IMG/VR virus record: IMGVR_UViG_3300012685_000003
Coordinates: 1 to 52,708 of that record
Direction: 5' to 3' (one strand)
Length of the DNA: 52,708 bases
Source of the DNA: a virus
Part shown: one piece after another, positions 31,625 to 40,226 of the stretch
Layout: the number at the start of each line of letters is the position of its first letter
Numbering within the stretch: position 1 is the first letter of the stretch
The notes under the pieces: generated by a model
The model's database searches: none
Seen by the model: only the letters and a program-made list of their open reading frames with translations
What the model was told of the DNA's origin: nothing
Translations under genes and position numbers: made by a program

Positions 31625-31942
31625 CTATTTAGGATCAAACTCAATGTGAATATGATCTATTTCTATAATTACTTGGTACGGTCGATTAATGAGAACACTA
31701 CCATTAAGTTTTAACTTAAGAGCTTTAGCTAACTCGGTGACTAGCTCAGGGTCTATGTCACGTGTACGAATATCTATAGCTAATCCCTTAGGATGTAATG
31801 AACCATCCATGTGCGTTGAGTCATTAGCACTAGTAATAACAGCTTCATGAGTATCCATTTCCTCATGAACTTGATCTATTAATGGTAATATTCTAGCAAT
31901 TTCAGGTTGTACATTTAGTACAACATTATCTTTGAATATCAT
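31625..31942 (-). CDS. M15-type peptidase, probable endolysin
   Basis: 105 residues. SLHPKGLAIDIRT (His and Asp zinc ligands, about 49-61) and EIDHIHIEFD (Glu/His, about 93-102) are the zinc site of D-Ala-D-Ala carboxypeptidase/VanY-type (M15) peptidases, which cut peptidoglycan cross-links. It is small, lacks a signal peptide and needs a holin for export, or it may be a virion-associated lysin because it lies among tail genes. It overlaps the upstream gene by ATGA. Confidence 0.85.
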   Translation of the reverse strand: MIFKDNVVLNVQPEIARILPLIDQVHEEMDTHEAVITSANDSTHMDGSLHPKGLAIDIRTRDIDPELVTELAKALKLKLNGSVLINRPYQVIIEIDHIHIEFDPK

Positions 31943-32331
31943 GTTATAGAATCCTCAACCCACACCTTGTTAGCACCAATAGTGTAACGAGTGAAGCGAT
32001 AAGTTTTAAGAGTAGCAAGTAGCTTATTTGCCGCCGTGTTAGTTGCAATTTTGGTAATATCATGTACGATTGTAGTGAAGCCATCTCCTAATATTGATAT
32101 TTCTTGACCATCGAAGCCATCATCAAAATAGGTAACATTGTTAGCTCCAACATTGCCCGCTGTAAATTTCGTTAAATTTATCACACTAGGCGTAGCATCA
32201 GCAGCCCTAAATACTCCTACAAACTCCCTATCAGCAACTAACTTAGTTGTAGGAGCTTGTTGAACAATCTCTACTCGTCTTATCTCTGGTAAATTTCCAC
32301 TACCACTTTGATTATTCATTGCAACCATCAC
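31939..32331 (-). CDS. Unknown 130-aa virion protein
   Basis: Beta-rich, Thr/Asn-rich (VIHDITKIATNTAANKLLATLKTYRFTRYTIGANKVWVEDS). This C-terminal pattern resembles short receptor-contacting or fibre-tip proteins. The start is ambiguous (32331, 32328 or 32319). It follows the two repeat proteins and overlaps the 245-aa one. Confidence 0.55.
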   Translation of the reverse strand: MMVAMNNQSGSGNLPEIRRVEIVQQAPTTKLVADREFVGVFRAADATPSVINLTKFTAGNVGANNVTYFDDGFDGQEISILGDGFTTIVHDITKIATNTAANKLLATLKTYRFTRYTIGANKVWVEDSIT

Positions 32332-33049
32332 ATCCTAATTCAGTAGCATTTTCTTTTGTCATTGTTGCGTCGCTTACTCCATCTAATGTGAATACTGCTA
32401 CAACTGGTGATTGTAAGGTTAATGTTTCTGTATCAGGTGAATCAAAACAAAATGCTTGCTCGGATTCCCAATTAAATATGTAAGTAGTTGTTATTAAACC
32501 AGCAGATTCATAGTTACAATCAATTGAGCCAATCAATACTGAGCTAGACTCCCACTGACCATCCGAGCTAGATAATAAACCAACTATAGCTTCCCAATTT
32601 CCAACAATAGTTACACTTAGTGAGGTGATAGCTTCATAATTGCCCTGGTCTAATTTAGCTATACCTTGAAGTAACTCTTGTCTTACTATTACACTTGTTG
32701 TAGTTGAAACTAATGCTTCGTAATTATCTACATCTGTTTGTTGTATGCCAGTCAGACCTTCCCAATTATCTATAGCAACAACCGACAATCCGCCTTGTGC
32801 TTCGTAAGGTTCTATATCATTCTTAGCTATACCTTGTAATAACTCATCTTGAACAATCTGAGAAGCTGTAGTATTAACTAGCCCATACTGTAAATTGAGA
32901 TATGTAGAGCCACGTGATTCTGCAATACCAACTGGCATTGCTCTAAATGACTGAACATTTACACCTTCTGTTGGCCACTGTCTACTAGGAGTTTGTGTAA
33001 CTCCTGCTCGTTGCCATCTTGGTGAAGATACCGCATAGCTATATGGCAT
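32312..33049 (-). CDS. Fibre-like protein with 14-residue W-E repeats, shorter paralogue
   Basis: 245 residues. After about 75 residues it has two x-DELLQGI anchors followed by 14-residue units (DNWEGLTGIQQT, DNYEALVSTTT, GNWEAIVGLLS). N-terminus MPYSYAVSSPRWQRAGVTQT and C-terminus CFDSPDTETLTLQSP-VAVFT correspond to those of the 512-aa neighbour, so this is a tandem paralogue with fewer repeats. The C-terminal CDGC is a possible disulphide or metal site. Probably an elongated virion fibre or a repeated-scaffold protein. Confidence 0.7.
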   Translation of the reverse strand: MPYSYAVSSPRWQRAGVTQTPSRQWPTEGVNVQSFRAMPVGIAESRGSTYLNLQYGLVNTTASQIVQDELLQGIAKNDIEPYEAQGGLSVVAIDNWEGLTGIQQTDVDNYEALVSTTTSVIVRQELLQGIAKLDQGNYEAITSLSVTIVGNWEAIVGLLSSSDGQWESSSVLIGSIDCNYESAGLITTTYIFNWESEQAFCFDSPDTETLTLQSPVVAVFTLDGVSDATMTKENATELGCDGCNE

Positions 33050-34587
33050 CAGTTACACGGCTTTGTTACGATAGTTTTAACAGGGGTATCCTTGGTAACT
33101 TGGATACCTACTGAACTCTCATTTGTTACAACTTCTGGTGTCGGGCTGTCATTAACCTTAGTTGTTGGACTAACTAACTCAATAACATAATTGGTTGATA
33201 AAGCTAATTGAGTTGTAACTTGGTCACTAACAGCACTCTCTTTAGTTAGAACTATAACAGCAGGACTATCAATTAATTCTATCTCGTTAACTGGTAACTG
33301 GAAACAAATTGGTTTACATGATTCCCAATTCTCTATGTCCTGACTCTGTAGCCCAACTAATGATTCCCAATTAATTATACTTGTTGTAGTTAATTGTCCT
33401 GTAGCTTCCCAATTACTATCTGATACAACTATTACACCCTGTTGAGATTCCCAATTTATAACTATTGTTAGTGTTACGCCCTGCAAGCCTTCCCAATTAT
33501 CTACGTCTAATGTAACTATTCCCTTAAGTAATTCATCTCTAATTACTATATTCTGAGTTAGAAGTGCAATAGCTTCATAGAAATCAATACTGGCTTGAGT
33601 TAGTCCTTGTTGGCTATCCCAATTTTCAATATCTGACTTAGTTAGTCCCTGTAAAGCTTCCCAATTGTCTACGTCACTAGCTTGAATTCCTTGTAATAAC
33701 TCATCTCTAATTACTTGACTCTTAATAAGTGTTGTTAAAGCTTCCCATATTGTAATACTAACCTGAGCTAATCCTAGTAATGCTTCCCAATTGTCTTGAT
33801 CTGTTACAGTGAGTCCTTGTAAGCTCTCCCAATTATCTATATCATTTGCGCGTATACCTTGTAATAACTCGTCACGCACAACCTGAGATATAACGAGTGT
33901 TATTAGCGATTCCCATATACTTAAACTAGTTTGAGTTAATCCTTGTAACGCCTCCCAATTATCAACATCTGTTACGGATAATCCTTGTAAAGCTTCCCAA
34001 TTATCACTGTCAAGTGCTCTTATTCCCTGTATCAACTCATCAAGTATAACTTGTGTTTTCGCGAGTATAGTAAGCGCTTCCCAAATTGATACACTTGTTA
34101 CTGTTAGTCCTAATTGAGCTTCCCAATTGTCTACATCAGTTTGAGATGCTACTCCAAGTGCTTCGTAATTATCTACATCAAGAGTTCTAATACCTTGCAA
34201 GAGTTCATCAAATATAACTTGTATTTTAGCAATATTACCTTTTATAGCTTCCCAAATTTCTATATCACTAACTGTAAGTAAGCTAAGTGACTCATAATTT
34301 TCTACATCTGTAACTGTTAAAACACCAGCAGCTTCCCAATTTTCGTCAGTTTGTTTAGCTACACCTTGTAATAGCTCGTCTCTATGAACTTGAGTAGTTG
34401 TAGTGAACGATACATCAAATTGTGATATACGCTGAGAACGAGTCCAATATCTATCACTTATGTTAACTAATGGTGTGTAATATAAGTTCTGAGTTGTTCC
34501 ATCGCCTAAGTTAGGAGTTAGATAACTCTGTTGAGTTGAGTATGGTTTTGCCCAATTGGGACTAACCTGTGAATAAAGAGCTGGCAC
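33049..34587 (-). CDS. Fibre-like protein built of 14-residue repeats, long paralogue
   Basis: 512 residues. Residues about 65-420 are six super-repeats of 56 residues (the first 57), each four 14-residue units of the form D-N-W-E-A-L-Q-G-L-T-x-T-x-x; in one unit of four W is replaced by D (DELLQGI). This regularity suggests a solenoid or triple-stranded shaft. A 70-residue N-terminal domain and an 80-residue Val/Thr-rich C-terminal domain flank the repeats. It is probably a trimeric fibre for host contact. The underlying DNA repeats every 168 bp, so unequal recombination could change the length. I do not recognise the family. Confidence 0.75.
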   Translation of the reverse strand: MPALYSQVSPNWAKPYSTQQSYLTPNLGDGTTQNLYYTPLVNISDRYWTRSQRISQFDVSFTTTTQVHRDELLQGVAKQTDENWEAAGVLTVTDVENYESLSLLTVSDIEIWEAIKGNIAKIQVIFDELLQGIRTLDVDNYEALGVASQTDVDNWEAQLGLTVTSVSIWEALTILAKTQVILDELIQGIRALDSDNWEALQGLSVTDVDNWEALQGLTQTSLSIWESLITLVISQVVRDELLQGIRANDIDNWESLQGLTVTDQDNWEALLGLAQVSITIWEALTTLIKSQVIRDELLQGIQASDVDNWEALQGLTKSDIENWDSQQGLTQASIDFYEAIALLTQNIVIRDELLKGIVTLDVDNWEGLQGVTLTIVINWESQQGVIVVSDSNWEATGQLTTTSIINWESLVGLQSQDIENWESCKPICFQLPVNEIELIDSPAVIVLTKESAVSDQVTTQLALSTNYVIELVSPTTKVNDSPTPEVVTNESSVGIQVTKDTPVKTIVTKPCN

Positions 34588-35019
34588 TTATTCATCTACG
34601 ACAACGTGATTATCCACGGCAGCGGAGTTAGTTGTTATATTCCAGAATACAATTGAGTTAGATACGGCGATACAAAGTCCTCTTGGAAATGCCCAGATAA
34701 CTCCTGTACCAATTGTAGCGGGCAATGAAATTCTACGGAAGAAATCAACAGGAACAGTAGGTCCAGTTCCCCAAGCTAATGCAGTAGTTACCGTACCTGC
34801 TGGTAATGCTGGGTCCTCAGCTAATACAGTAACTGGAGAAGTTGGGGTAATCCCAATAGCAGCAGGACGCCCGATACCATAAACAGATGCAGTAGCAGCA
34901 GCTAAGAATATTCCAGTCTCCAGAATATATGCTCTATCTGATGCAGCCGTGCGTACTTCTTCATTAGCTGCGCCAGTTGTAGTTACTGTCGAGCGTCGAG
35001 CTAGAGAGTAAATAGCCAT
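34588..35019 (-). CDS. Small beta-rich virion protein, 143 aa
   Basis: Ala/Thr/Val/Ile-rich, typical of small capsid-decoration or tail-appendage proteins (ILETGIFLAAATASVYGIGRP, GVIWAFPRGLCIAVSNSIVFWNIT). It directly precedes the repeat protein. No catalytic motifs. Function is inferred from composition and position only. Confidence 0.55.
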   Translation of the reverse strand: MAIYSLARRSTVTTTGAANEEVRTAASDRAYILETGIFLAAATASVYGIGRPAAIGITPTSPVTVLAEDPALPAGTVTTALAWGTGPTVPVDFFRRISLPATIGTGVIWAFPRGLCIAVSNSIVFWNITTNSAAVDNHVVVDE

Positions 35020-35283
35020 TTATGGCCGTCCTTTATACTGATCTGGAACATCAGTAGCAGCACCACAAGTTGGACAAAGTATGATGCGTTGGCACTCGTC
35101 AAACGTAGCTATAAATTTGTGTTTATCAGCATCACCAGTTATACCTGGACATTGAAGTTGAATACTAACGTGGCGCTTAACTGGCACTTTGTAAGCAACT
35201 TGCTCTGATAACGGACGAGTTGCATCATCTTGTGGTAGCGGAATTACTACAACTGGTAATTGAGGATCGGTAGGTAGCGTCAT
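35020..35283 (-). CDS. Small protein with Cys pair, 87 aa
   Basis: Pro-rich N-terminus, then a beta region, and a C-terminal CPTC (about 74-77) with another Cys at about 69: a possible small zinc site. It overlaps the next gene's stop by ATGA. It belongs to a group of four zinc-ribbon-like small proteins in the late arm. Confidence 0.55.
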   Translation of the reverse strand: MTLPTDPQLPVVVIPLPQDDATRPLSEQVAYKVPVKRHVSIQLQCPGITGDADKHKFIATFDECQRIILCPTCGAATDVPDQYKGRP

Positions 35284-35501
35284 TTTCTTAGCCCATTTAA
35301 GAAGATAGGAACACTTGGAGCTACTAAATGTTCATACATTACGAAAGTTCCAGTTCCATCGCAATCAGTGCAAACTAACCAATCACCATTATGAATACTA
35401 ACCTTTTCTCTATTAGAAATAGCTTCTCTAGCTCGCTCATTAAGTGGCAAATATCCAGTTCCTAAGCAAGTAACACAAGGTGTCTCTTTACGCTCACTCA
35501 T
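35280..35501 (-). CDS. DnaJ-type zinc-ribbon protein, 73 aa
   Basis: CVTCLGTGYLPL (about 9-20) and CTDCDGTGTF (about 43-52) are two CxxCxGxG repeats, the DnaJ cysteine-rich pattern. It is too short to be a DnaJ; it may be a chaperone-like or assembly factor. It overlaps neighbours on both sides by 4 nt. Confidence 0.7.
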   Translation of the reverse strand: MSERKETPCVTCLGTGYLPLNERAREAISNREKVSIHNGDWLVCTDCDGTGTFVMYEHLVAPSVPIFLNGLRK

Positions 35502-36265
35502 ATACTTGCCACCGTAATTTGAGAAGTAAATTGGCTATTAGCAGTAGTAACTGGTCCAGCTCCTGCCGTAGCTGTTTGCTGCCACCAAACACCTTGAACA
35601 TCACTAGTAGCCAAATCAGAACCAACTTGGTCAATATTATCATCTACGAACGTTATGCCACCAGGAACAGCTAATCTATTAGCTATGGTAACGGTATCAT
35701 TCTTAGAGGTATGAATACCTTGTTGAATAATTGCTGCTGGATCAGCCGACAGTCGGTAAGTTGGTCCAAGTGCTGTAAGTGCATCAGCGTTGAGCCAGAA
35801 TGTCTTATCGTAGCGAGTTGTCGTAACTACTGCGTCTGAGTATGCATTTGGGAAGACTCTTGACCATCTACGGCTTGTTGCTGTTATCGGGTTTAGGCTG
35901 ATATAGACAGTGAATGGTGTGGCATCTTTTGCTATAGTAATTGGATCGCCGTCAGTAGCAGCACTAAATGACACACTCAAAATACGTTCGGGCGCATTAA
36001 GACCATTTAATGAAATCGGAGATGGACCAACAGCTTTTGTGTCAGTATCTATCTTACCTGTATTCTGGCTTCGTGCTTTAACTGTTACGTTCACTCCTGT
36101 ATCTAGTCCTGTTCCTCCACTAACACGCACAGAAAAACCACCTGGATCACCTTGCCAAGCAACTAGTGGCGAAGCTGAATCTATAGCTCCACCTACCGTA
36201 GAAGTATCATTCTGCGGAACATTAACTGTGTTCCATGCAGTAAGATTAGCAGCAGAGATTGACAC
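35498..36265 (-). CDS. Virion beta protein, paralogue of 37037-37774
   Basis: 255 residues, Thr/Ala/Asp-rich, predicted beta. The segments RLSADP, HTSKNDTVTIANRLAVPGG and FVDDNIDQ recur in the 245-aa protein at 37037-37774 in the same order, so the two genes derive from one ancestor. GTG start overlapping the upstream stop (TAGTG). Probably a virion component, by location. Confidence 0.65.
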   Translation of the reverse strand: MSISAANLTAWNTVNVPQNDTSTVGGAIDSASPLVAWQGDPGGFSVRVSGGTGLDTGVNVTVKARSQNTGKIDTDTKAVGPSPISLNGLNAPERILSVSFSAATDGDPITIAKDATPFTVYISLNPITATSRRWSRVFPNAYSDAVVTTTRYDKTFWLNADALTALGPTYRLSADPAAIIQQGIHTSKNDTVTIANRLAVPGGITFVDDNIDQVGSDLATSDVQGVWWQQTATAGAGPVTTANSQFTSQITVASI

Positions 36266-36645
36266 TAATCACTCAAATTGAAATAAGGTGAACGAAAGCT
36301 AATTTTCATTCCACACTTTGGACAAGGTACACTCTTATCTGGTCCACCAATAGCTGTTAAATCAGAATGATCTTCTCCATTAAATGGATATTTAACGATA
36401 ATATCGTTAAAGTTATATCCACAACCTTCACGCAAGATGCTATCCATAAATTGTAGCGCATAACCTTTATCTTCACCACCAACATAGCCAACTACATCTC
36501 TCATCTTAGCGTACTCTTTTTCAGCTCCTTCTTTCTTAGGACCTTTACAAGTACGCTGAACTGATCTAACTACTGCCATTGCTTCTTCTAACGTTACTTT
36601 CTCTCCCTTATCTACACGTTGACCAATCAATTCAATCTCGTTCAT
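36265..36645 (-). CDS. Small zinc-binding protein, 126 aa
   Basis: The N-terminal 100 residues are helical and charged; the C-terminal CPKCGMKISFRSPYFNL gives one Cys pair, with other Cys at about 32 and 74. The overall look is a soluble assembly or regulatory protein. It stands between the two beta paralogues. The family is not recognised. Confidence 0.55.
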   Translation of the reverse strand: MNEIELIGQRVDKGEKVTLEEAMAVVRSVQRTCKGPKKEGAEKEYAKMRDVVGYVGGEDKGYALQFMDSILREGCGYNFNDIIVKYPFNGEDHSDLTAIGGPDKSVPCPKCGMKISFRSPYFNLSD

Positions 36646-37037
36646 CTTTTTCTCCTATCATCAAGTCGTAATTCAATCCTGTTCATTCTATCAGTTAGAC
36701 GAAGTTCAGATTCACCTATTAATGCTGCTACATCAGAACTTATTTTATGCCACGGTCTAGCAGCAAATTCTGCTCTGAGTTGATCTATAGCTTCACCATG
36801 AATCTTTGTTCTCTCAGAAATACGACCTTCAAACTCAGAGAGACGATTATTTAAATCACCTATTTCAGCTACAAGATAGCTATTACCTTGACTAGAACCA
36901 CCATTTTTCTTAGCATCCTTCTTTTCTATTACTTTTAGAGCACCCCAAGTAATCACACCAACAAATCCAGCTAACGAAAACAAAAGTTGTGCAATAGCAC
37001 CAATATCACCTGATGGAGGTCCGCCTGGAATCTGCAT
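36642..37037 (-). CDS. Membrane protein with coiled coil, holin or spanin candidate
   Basis: 131 residues. One membrane segment (about 12-32, IAQLLFSLAGFVGVITWGALKVI) is followed by a charged linker (KKDAKKNGG) and a long coiled coil (about 50-128). Such single-span proteins with a coiled coil occur in phage lysis systems and as superinfection proteins. It overlaps upstream and downstream genes by 1-4 nt. Function is inferred from topology. Confidence 0.6.
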   Translation of the reverse strand: MQIPGGPPSGDIGAIAQLLFSLAGFVGVITWGALKVIEKKDAKKNGGSSQGNSYLVAEIGDLNNRLSEFEGRISERTKIHGEAIDQLRAEFAARPWHKISSDVAALIGESELRLTDRMNRIELRLDDRRKR

Positions 37038-37774
37038 TATACAGTTGCACCACTTAACTGTGTGGTTAATGTTGTACGATGTGCAGGATCACTGGCCGGT
37101 AAGTTTTCTTCGATCCATAATCCAATATCCGTTAATGCTTCTAAAGTTGTACCAGGAACATCTTGATCTATATTATCATCAACAAATGTTATCCCGCCTG
37201 GAGCTGTTAATCTATTAGCTATCGTCGTACTATCACCTTTTGATGTATGAACTCCTACACGTATACGTGCATCAGGGTCTGCTGATAAACGAGTTTTAGC
37301 TACAGTAAGTGTTAGCGTAGCATGAGCATTGCGCCAAAAGACTTTATCATATCTAATTAGAATTCCACTAGAAGAAGCCGATCGTTTGAATAATGCAGAA
37401 GTTCCCTTTTCAGAAGCTGGAATAACATAGATAGTAGCACCACTAGGTTGACGTCTAAATGTAACAGTTCCAACTGCGTCAGCAACCATCGCCATATCAA
37501 GTATTCGTTCAAATACTTGCGTTCCCGTTTTGATCGTAGTACCTGTTAACGTTAGTGTTTCAGCTACTGTAGCTCCTGTTGAAGAACGACCATTAGCAGT
37601 AGCGTTACCAGTATCGCTAGCACTGGTTGACACATATTCAGTATCGTCATTGGCTGCTAATTGTGTAAATGCTGGTCTAATATCAATATCTCGACCACCG
37701 CCACCAGTAGTTGTATCATCCGTTGGTCGGTTGGCAGCGTTGTAACAAACTAAATCTGTTGCTACAATTGACAT
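37037..37774 (-). CDS. Virion beta protein, paralogue of 35498-36265
   Basis: 245 residues, Thr/Val/Ala-rich beta protein. RLSADPDARIRVGVHTSKGD, TTIANRLTAPGG and FVDDNIDQ match the 255-aa paralogue. The two N-terminal halves have diverged more than the C-terminal halves. It lies directly upstream (in transcription) of the membrane protein. Probably a virion subunit. Confidence 0.65.
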   Translation of the reverse strand: MSIVATDLVCYNAANRPTDDTTTGGGGRDIDIRPAFTQLAANDDTEYVSTSASDTGNATANGRSSTGATVAETLTLTGTTIKTGTQVFERILDMAMVADAVGTVTFRRQPSGATIYVIPASEKGTSALFKRSASSSGILIRYDKVFWRNAHATLTLTVAKTRLSADPDARIRVGVHTSKGDSTTIANRLTAPGGITFVDDNIDQDVPGTTLEALTDIGLWIEENLPASDPAHRTTLTTQLSGATV

Positions 37775-37777
37775 AGA

Positions 37778-37873
37778 TCAACCTACTTTCTTCTGATTCT
37801 TACCGATGATCCAACCGATGAATATACCGAATGAAAAGGTAATGAGATATGAAATAAAACTTAAGCTGTCCAT
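37778..37873 (-). CDS. Small membrane peptide, 31 aa
   Basis: MDSLSFISYLITFSFGIFIG followed by WIIGKNQKKVG: one membrane segment of about 20 residues and a basic tail. AAGGG precedes the start. It could be a lysis-accessory or antiholin-like peptide. It fills the gap 37775-37897. Confidence 0.6.
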   Translation of the reverse strand: MDSLSFISYLITFSFGIFIGWIIGKNQKKVG

Positions 37874-37897
37874 TTATATAGCCCTTGTTAGGGTTCA

Positions 37898-39241
37898 CTA
37901 TGGCCTATGCCAGATAACAATGTTATCCCACCATTGGCTTTGAGCTTGTGGCGCACCGCCGTTGAGCACACTTGGAAATTGAATTGGTGAGCCAAAATCA
38001 TTAGTCCGTGTCCAAGTCTGGTGATACGAAGCACTAGCGAGATCAGCTCCATTATAGTCAATTACTAATATTCCATCTATCCATAACTGTATTATACCAT
38101 CACCTACATCAATTCCACTCTCTTTTACATAATGCATAGTGAAGCGATGTAACAAACCATCTGCAATCGCATTAGGATCTTTAATACCTAAAGCCAAATG
38201 TTGTTTGATAATCTGACTAAACCCTGGCTTTACAGAACCAGTTTGCATATCAATAGTAACATTCCAGCCCAACGATCCTAATGCTCCATAGATCGGTGGA
38301 TTAGCTGATTCTACATTCGCCAATAGTGAAATCCGACCACCAGTAACATTGTTACCATCACGGAAGATGATAAGTTCTTTTGAGGCGTTCCCTCTAGAAC
38401 AGCCGCCCGCGGACCACCAGAACTTATAACCTGGTTGAAAAGCAGCTTCGAAGCTTACAAACCATTCTCGTCCAGTCCATGATCCTCCAACAATTGGACG
38501 TTCTAATAATATATCAGCGTCATACGCACCTAAACAACCGTCATAGTTATAATGGAACTCAACGACCTTACGTCCTGTAAATTGAGTTGTATTTAGTATG
38601 ATAGTCCCATGTGACTGTTTATTTACATAAGCCGCAAGTAAACTCGCGGTATCAACGTAACTCTCAAACGAGTCTATGTAGGCAATTATATCACCAGGTA
38701 ACACTTTTGGTTCACTACTCAATACTGGTGGTGGTCCCAACATAGTAGTCGTAGCACTTACTACATTTGACAGCCCACCAAACATAGCAGAGACATTAAG
38801 GACACCGCGATATGATACTAGCTGGAATTGATAACTAGTAACAGGCACTAATCCGGTAACAACAATTGTTCTCTTTGCGCCGATAGTAGTTCCAACTAGT
38901 GAAGGAATAGCAGTTCCAGTTGACCACGATAACGTTCCAGCAGCGTAGCGTATCTCATAACTAGCAGGCTTACCAGAACCATCATCTACTTCAGTAAACG
39001 CTAGAGTTATCGTATTAGGAGTTACACTAGCGACTGTAAGATCATTAACCGTTAAAGGAGCTGTAACTACTATGGGAGGAGGAGGAGGTGGTGGCGGAAG
39101 AACTACTATAGGCATTTCCAACTTTAAGATACGAGCAGTAAGATCATCAACCCGTTTAGTAATGGCATCACTGAACGTATCAAACTCCATCTTATCTGGG
39201 ACAGTAACGAACGGGCTTTGCGTCGGAACTGTAGCACTCAT
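37898..39241 (-). CDS. Adhesin-like protein with FN3 domain and lectin-like C-terminus
   Basis: 447 residues from the ATG at 39241 (a TTG at 39268 is possible). N-terminal coiled segment (about 12-45), then a proline run of eight, then a fibronectin type III domain (about 65-165; TVASVTPNTITLAFTEVDDG, SYEIRYAAG, GLVPVTSYQFQLVSY). From about 190 the sequence resembles concanavalin/LamG-type sandwiches (FESYVDTASLLAAYVN ... RFTMHYVKESGIDVGDGIIQLWIDG). It probably binds surface sugars as a fibre or decoration protein. Confidence 0.75.
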   Translation of the reverse strand: MSATVPTQSPFVTVPDKMEFDTFSDAITKRVDDLTARILKLEMPIVVLPPPPPPPPIVVTAPLTVNDLTVASVTPNTITLAFTEVDDGSGKPASYEIRYAAGTLSWSTGTAIPSLVGTTIGAKRTIVVTGLVPVTSYQFQLVSYRGVLNVSAMFGGLSNVVSATTTMLGPPPVLSSEPKVLPGDIIAYIDSFESYVDTASLLAAYVNKQSHGTIILNTTQFTGRKVVEFHYNYDGCLGAYDADILLERPIVGGSWTGREWFVSFEAAFQPGYKFWWSAGGCSRGNASKELIIFRDGNNVTGGRISLLANVESANPPIYGALGSLGWNVTIDMQTGSVKPGFSQIIKQHLALGIKDPNAIADGLLHRFTMHYVKESGIDVGDGIIQLWIDGILVIDYNGADLASASYHQTWTRTNDFGSPIQFPSVLNGGAPQAQSQWWDNIVIWHRP

Positions 39242-39245
39242 GTTG

Positions 39246-39929
39246 TTATAGTTCTCCGTCGAGGCCAATTACCTCTAAACCAGCACGGTGGCTATCTTCC
39301 TGTTCTTTAACGTCAGTTGTTGATAAGCCATCTATTAATGAACCTTGAAATGAACGAGTTATTCTAGCTCCATCATAATCTCTATTAACACCTACTTGTG
39401 CCCGCCACACTCCACCAAGCATAATCACTTCATGCCACTCATGCGGAACAGGAGGAGTAGTGTTATTATTATCTAAATCAGCTAATGTTGCTCTATATTT
39501 AATTGTCAAGGTATAAGTATTGTCAGGGGTTCTCCACACTCTTATACCATTACTCTCTCTAAAGTATAATTCAGGCTTACTTTGAGAATCAACTCTATTT
39601 TCATATTTCTGGCTGAATACATCTCTATCTATTCTATCTAGCGGCTTGTGAGAGAAATCTGTTAAATCTTCAATATCAATATTTTTAATTGCGTCGAACA
39701 GTGTAGGAATTTGATAAAAATTGGTTCCTTGAACAGTTGGAAACGATCCAATTACCTCTTGTTCACGGAAACCAAACTTAGCACATATTTCCCAAAACGA
39801 TCTATTAAGGAAAGTATCTGCACCAGTTTTATCATTAGTATCTTGGTCAGGAATTTCATCTTGAGAATCACCAATCATTCCTAAGTGTTCGCGCAATTGA
39901 CGACGCAAACCTGCAATATCAATAGGCAC
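39246..39929 (-). CDS. Head-tail adaptor (P22 gp4/T7 gp11-like)
   Basis: 227 residues. An N-terminal helical part and the pattern FLNRSFWEICAKFGFREQEV ... NFYQIPTLFDAIKNIDIED ... ELYFRESNGIRVWRTPDNTYTLTIKYRA ... PPVPHEWHEVIMLGGVWRA are typical of podovirus connector/tail tubular protein A families that dock below the portal. GGAG precedes the GTG start, which overlaps the upstream stop. Confidence 0.75.
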   Translation of the reverse strand: MPIDIAGLRRQLREHLGMIGDSQDEIPDQDTNDKTGADTFLNRSFWEICAKFGFREQEVIGSFPTVQGTNFYQIPTLFDAIKNIDIEDLTDFSHKPLDRIDRDVFSQKYENRVDSQSKPELYFRESNGIRVWRTPDNTYTLTIKYRATLADLDNNNTTPPVPHEWHEVIMLGGVWRAQVGVNRDYDGARITRSFQGSLIDGLSTTDVKEQEDSHRAGLEVIGLDGEL

Positions 39930-40204
39930 TATTTACACTCCGCGTATATGTCTAATGAGTCCTCTGAACCAACTTTATTAATGACAACTTGAACACGGCA
40001 GCGACCATAAACAACTATTGGAACTCCATTAATAGGATGAGAAACTGGTACATTAGTATCCGCTCCCGTGCACTCGATAAGGATTTGCGAGTCCTTATGA
40101 TTGCTACTAATGTACCAGTTTCCCTCTCCTAACGGAACCAGCGGGCCTTTTCCACCTACTAAGTTCCGTGCTCTTGCACCGATCAATAACGGTAACCGAA
40201 CCAT
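39929..40204 (-). CDS. Small virion protein, 91 aa
   Basis: Beta-rich (ILIECTGADTNVPVSHPINGVPIVVYGRCRVQVVINKVG) with three Cys. AAGGAG lies 10 nt before the ATG at 40204 (a TTG two codons earlier is possible). It stands between the decoration-like protein and the adaptor. Probably a head-completion or stabilising protein, by position. Confidence 0.55.
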   Translation of the reverse strand: MVRLPLLIGARARNLVGGKGPLVPLGEGNWYISSNHKDSQILIECTGADTNVPVSHPINGVPIVVYGRCRVQVVINKVGSEDSLDIYAECK

Positions 40205-40226
40205 TTTCAATAATCTCCTTAGCTAT

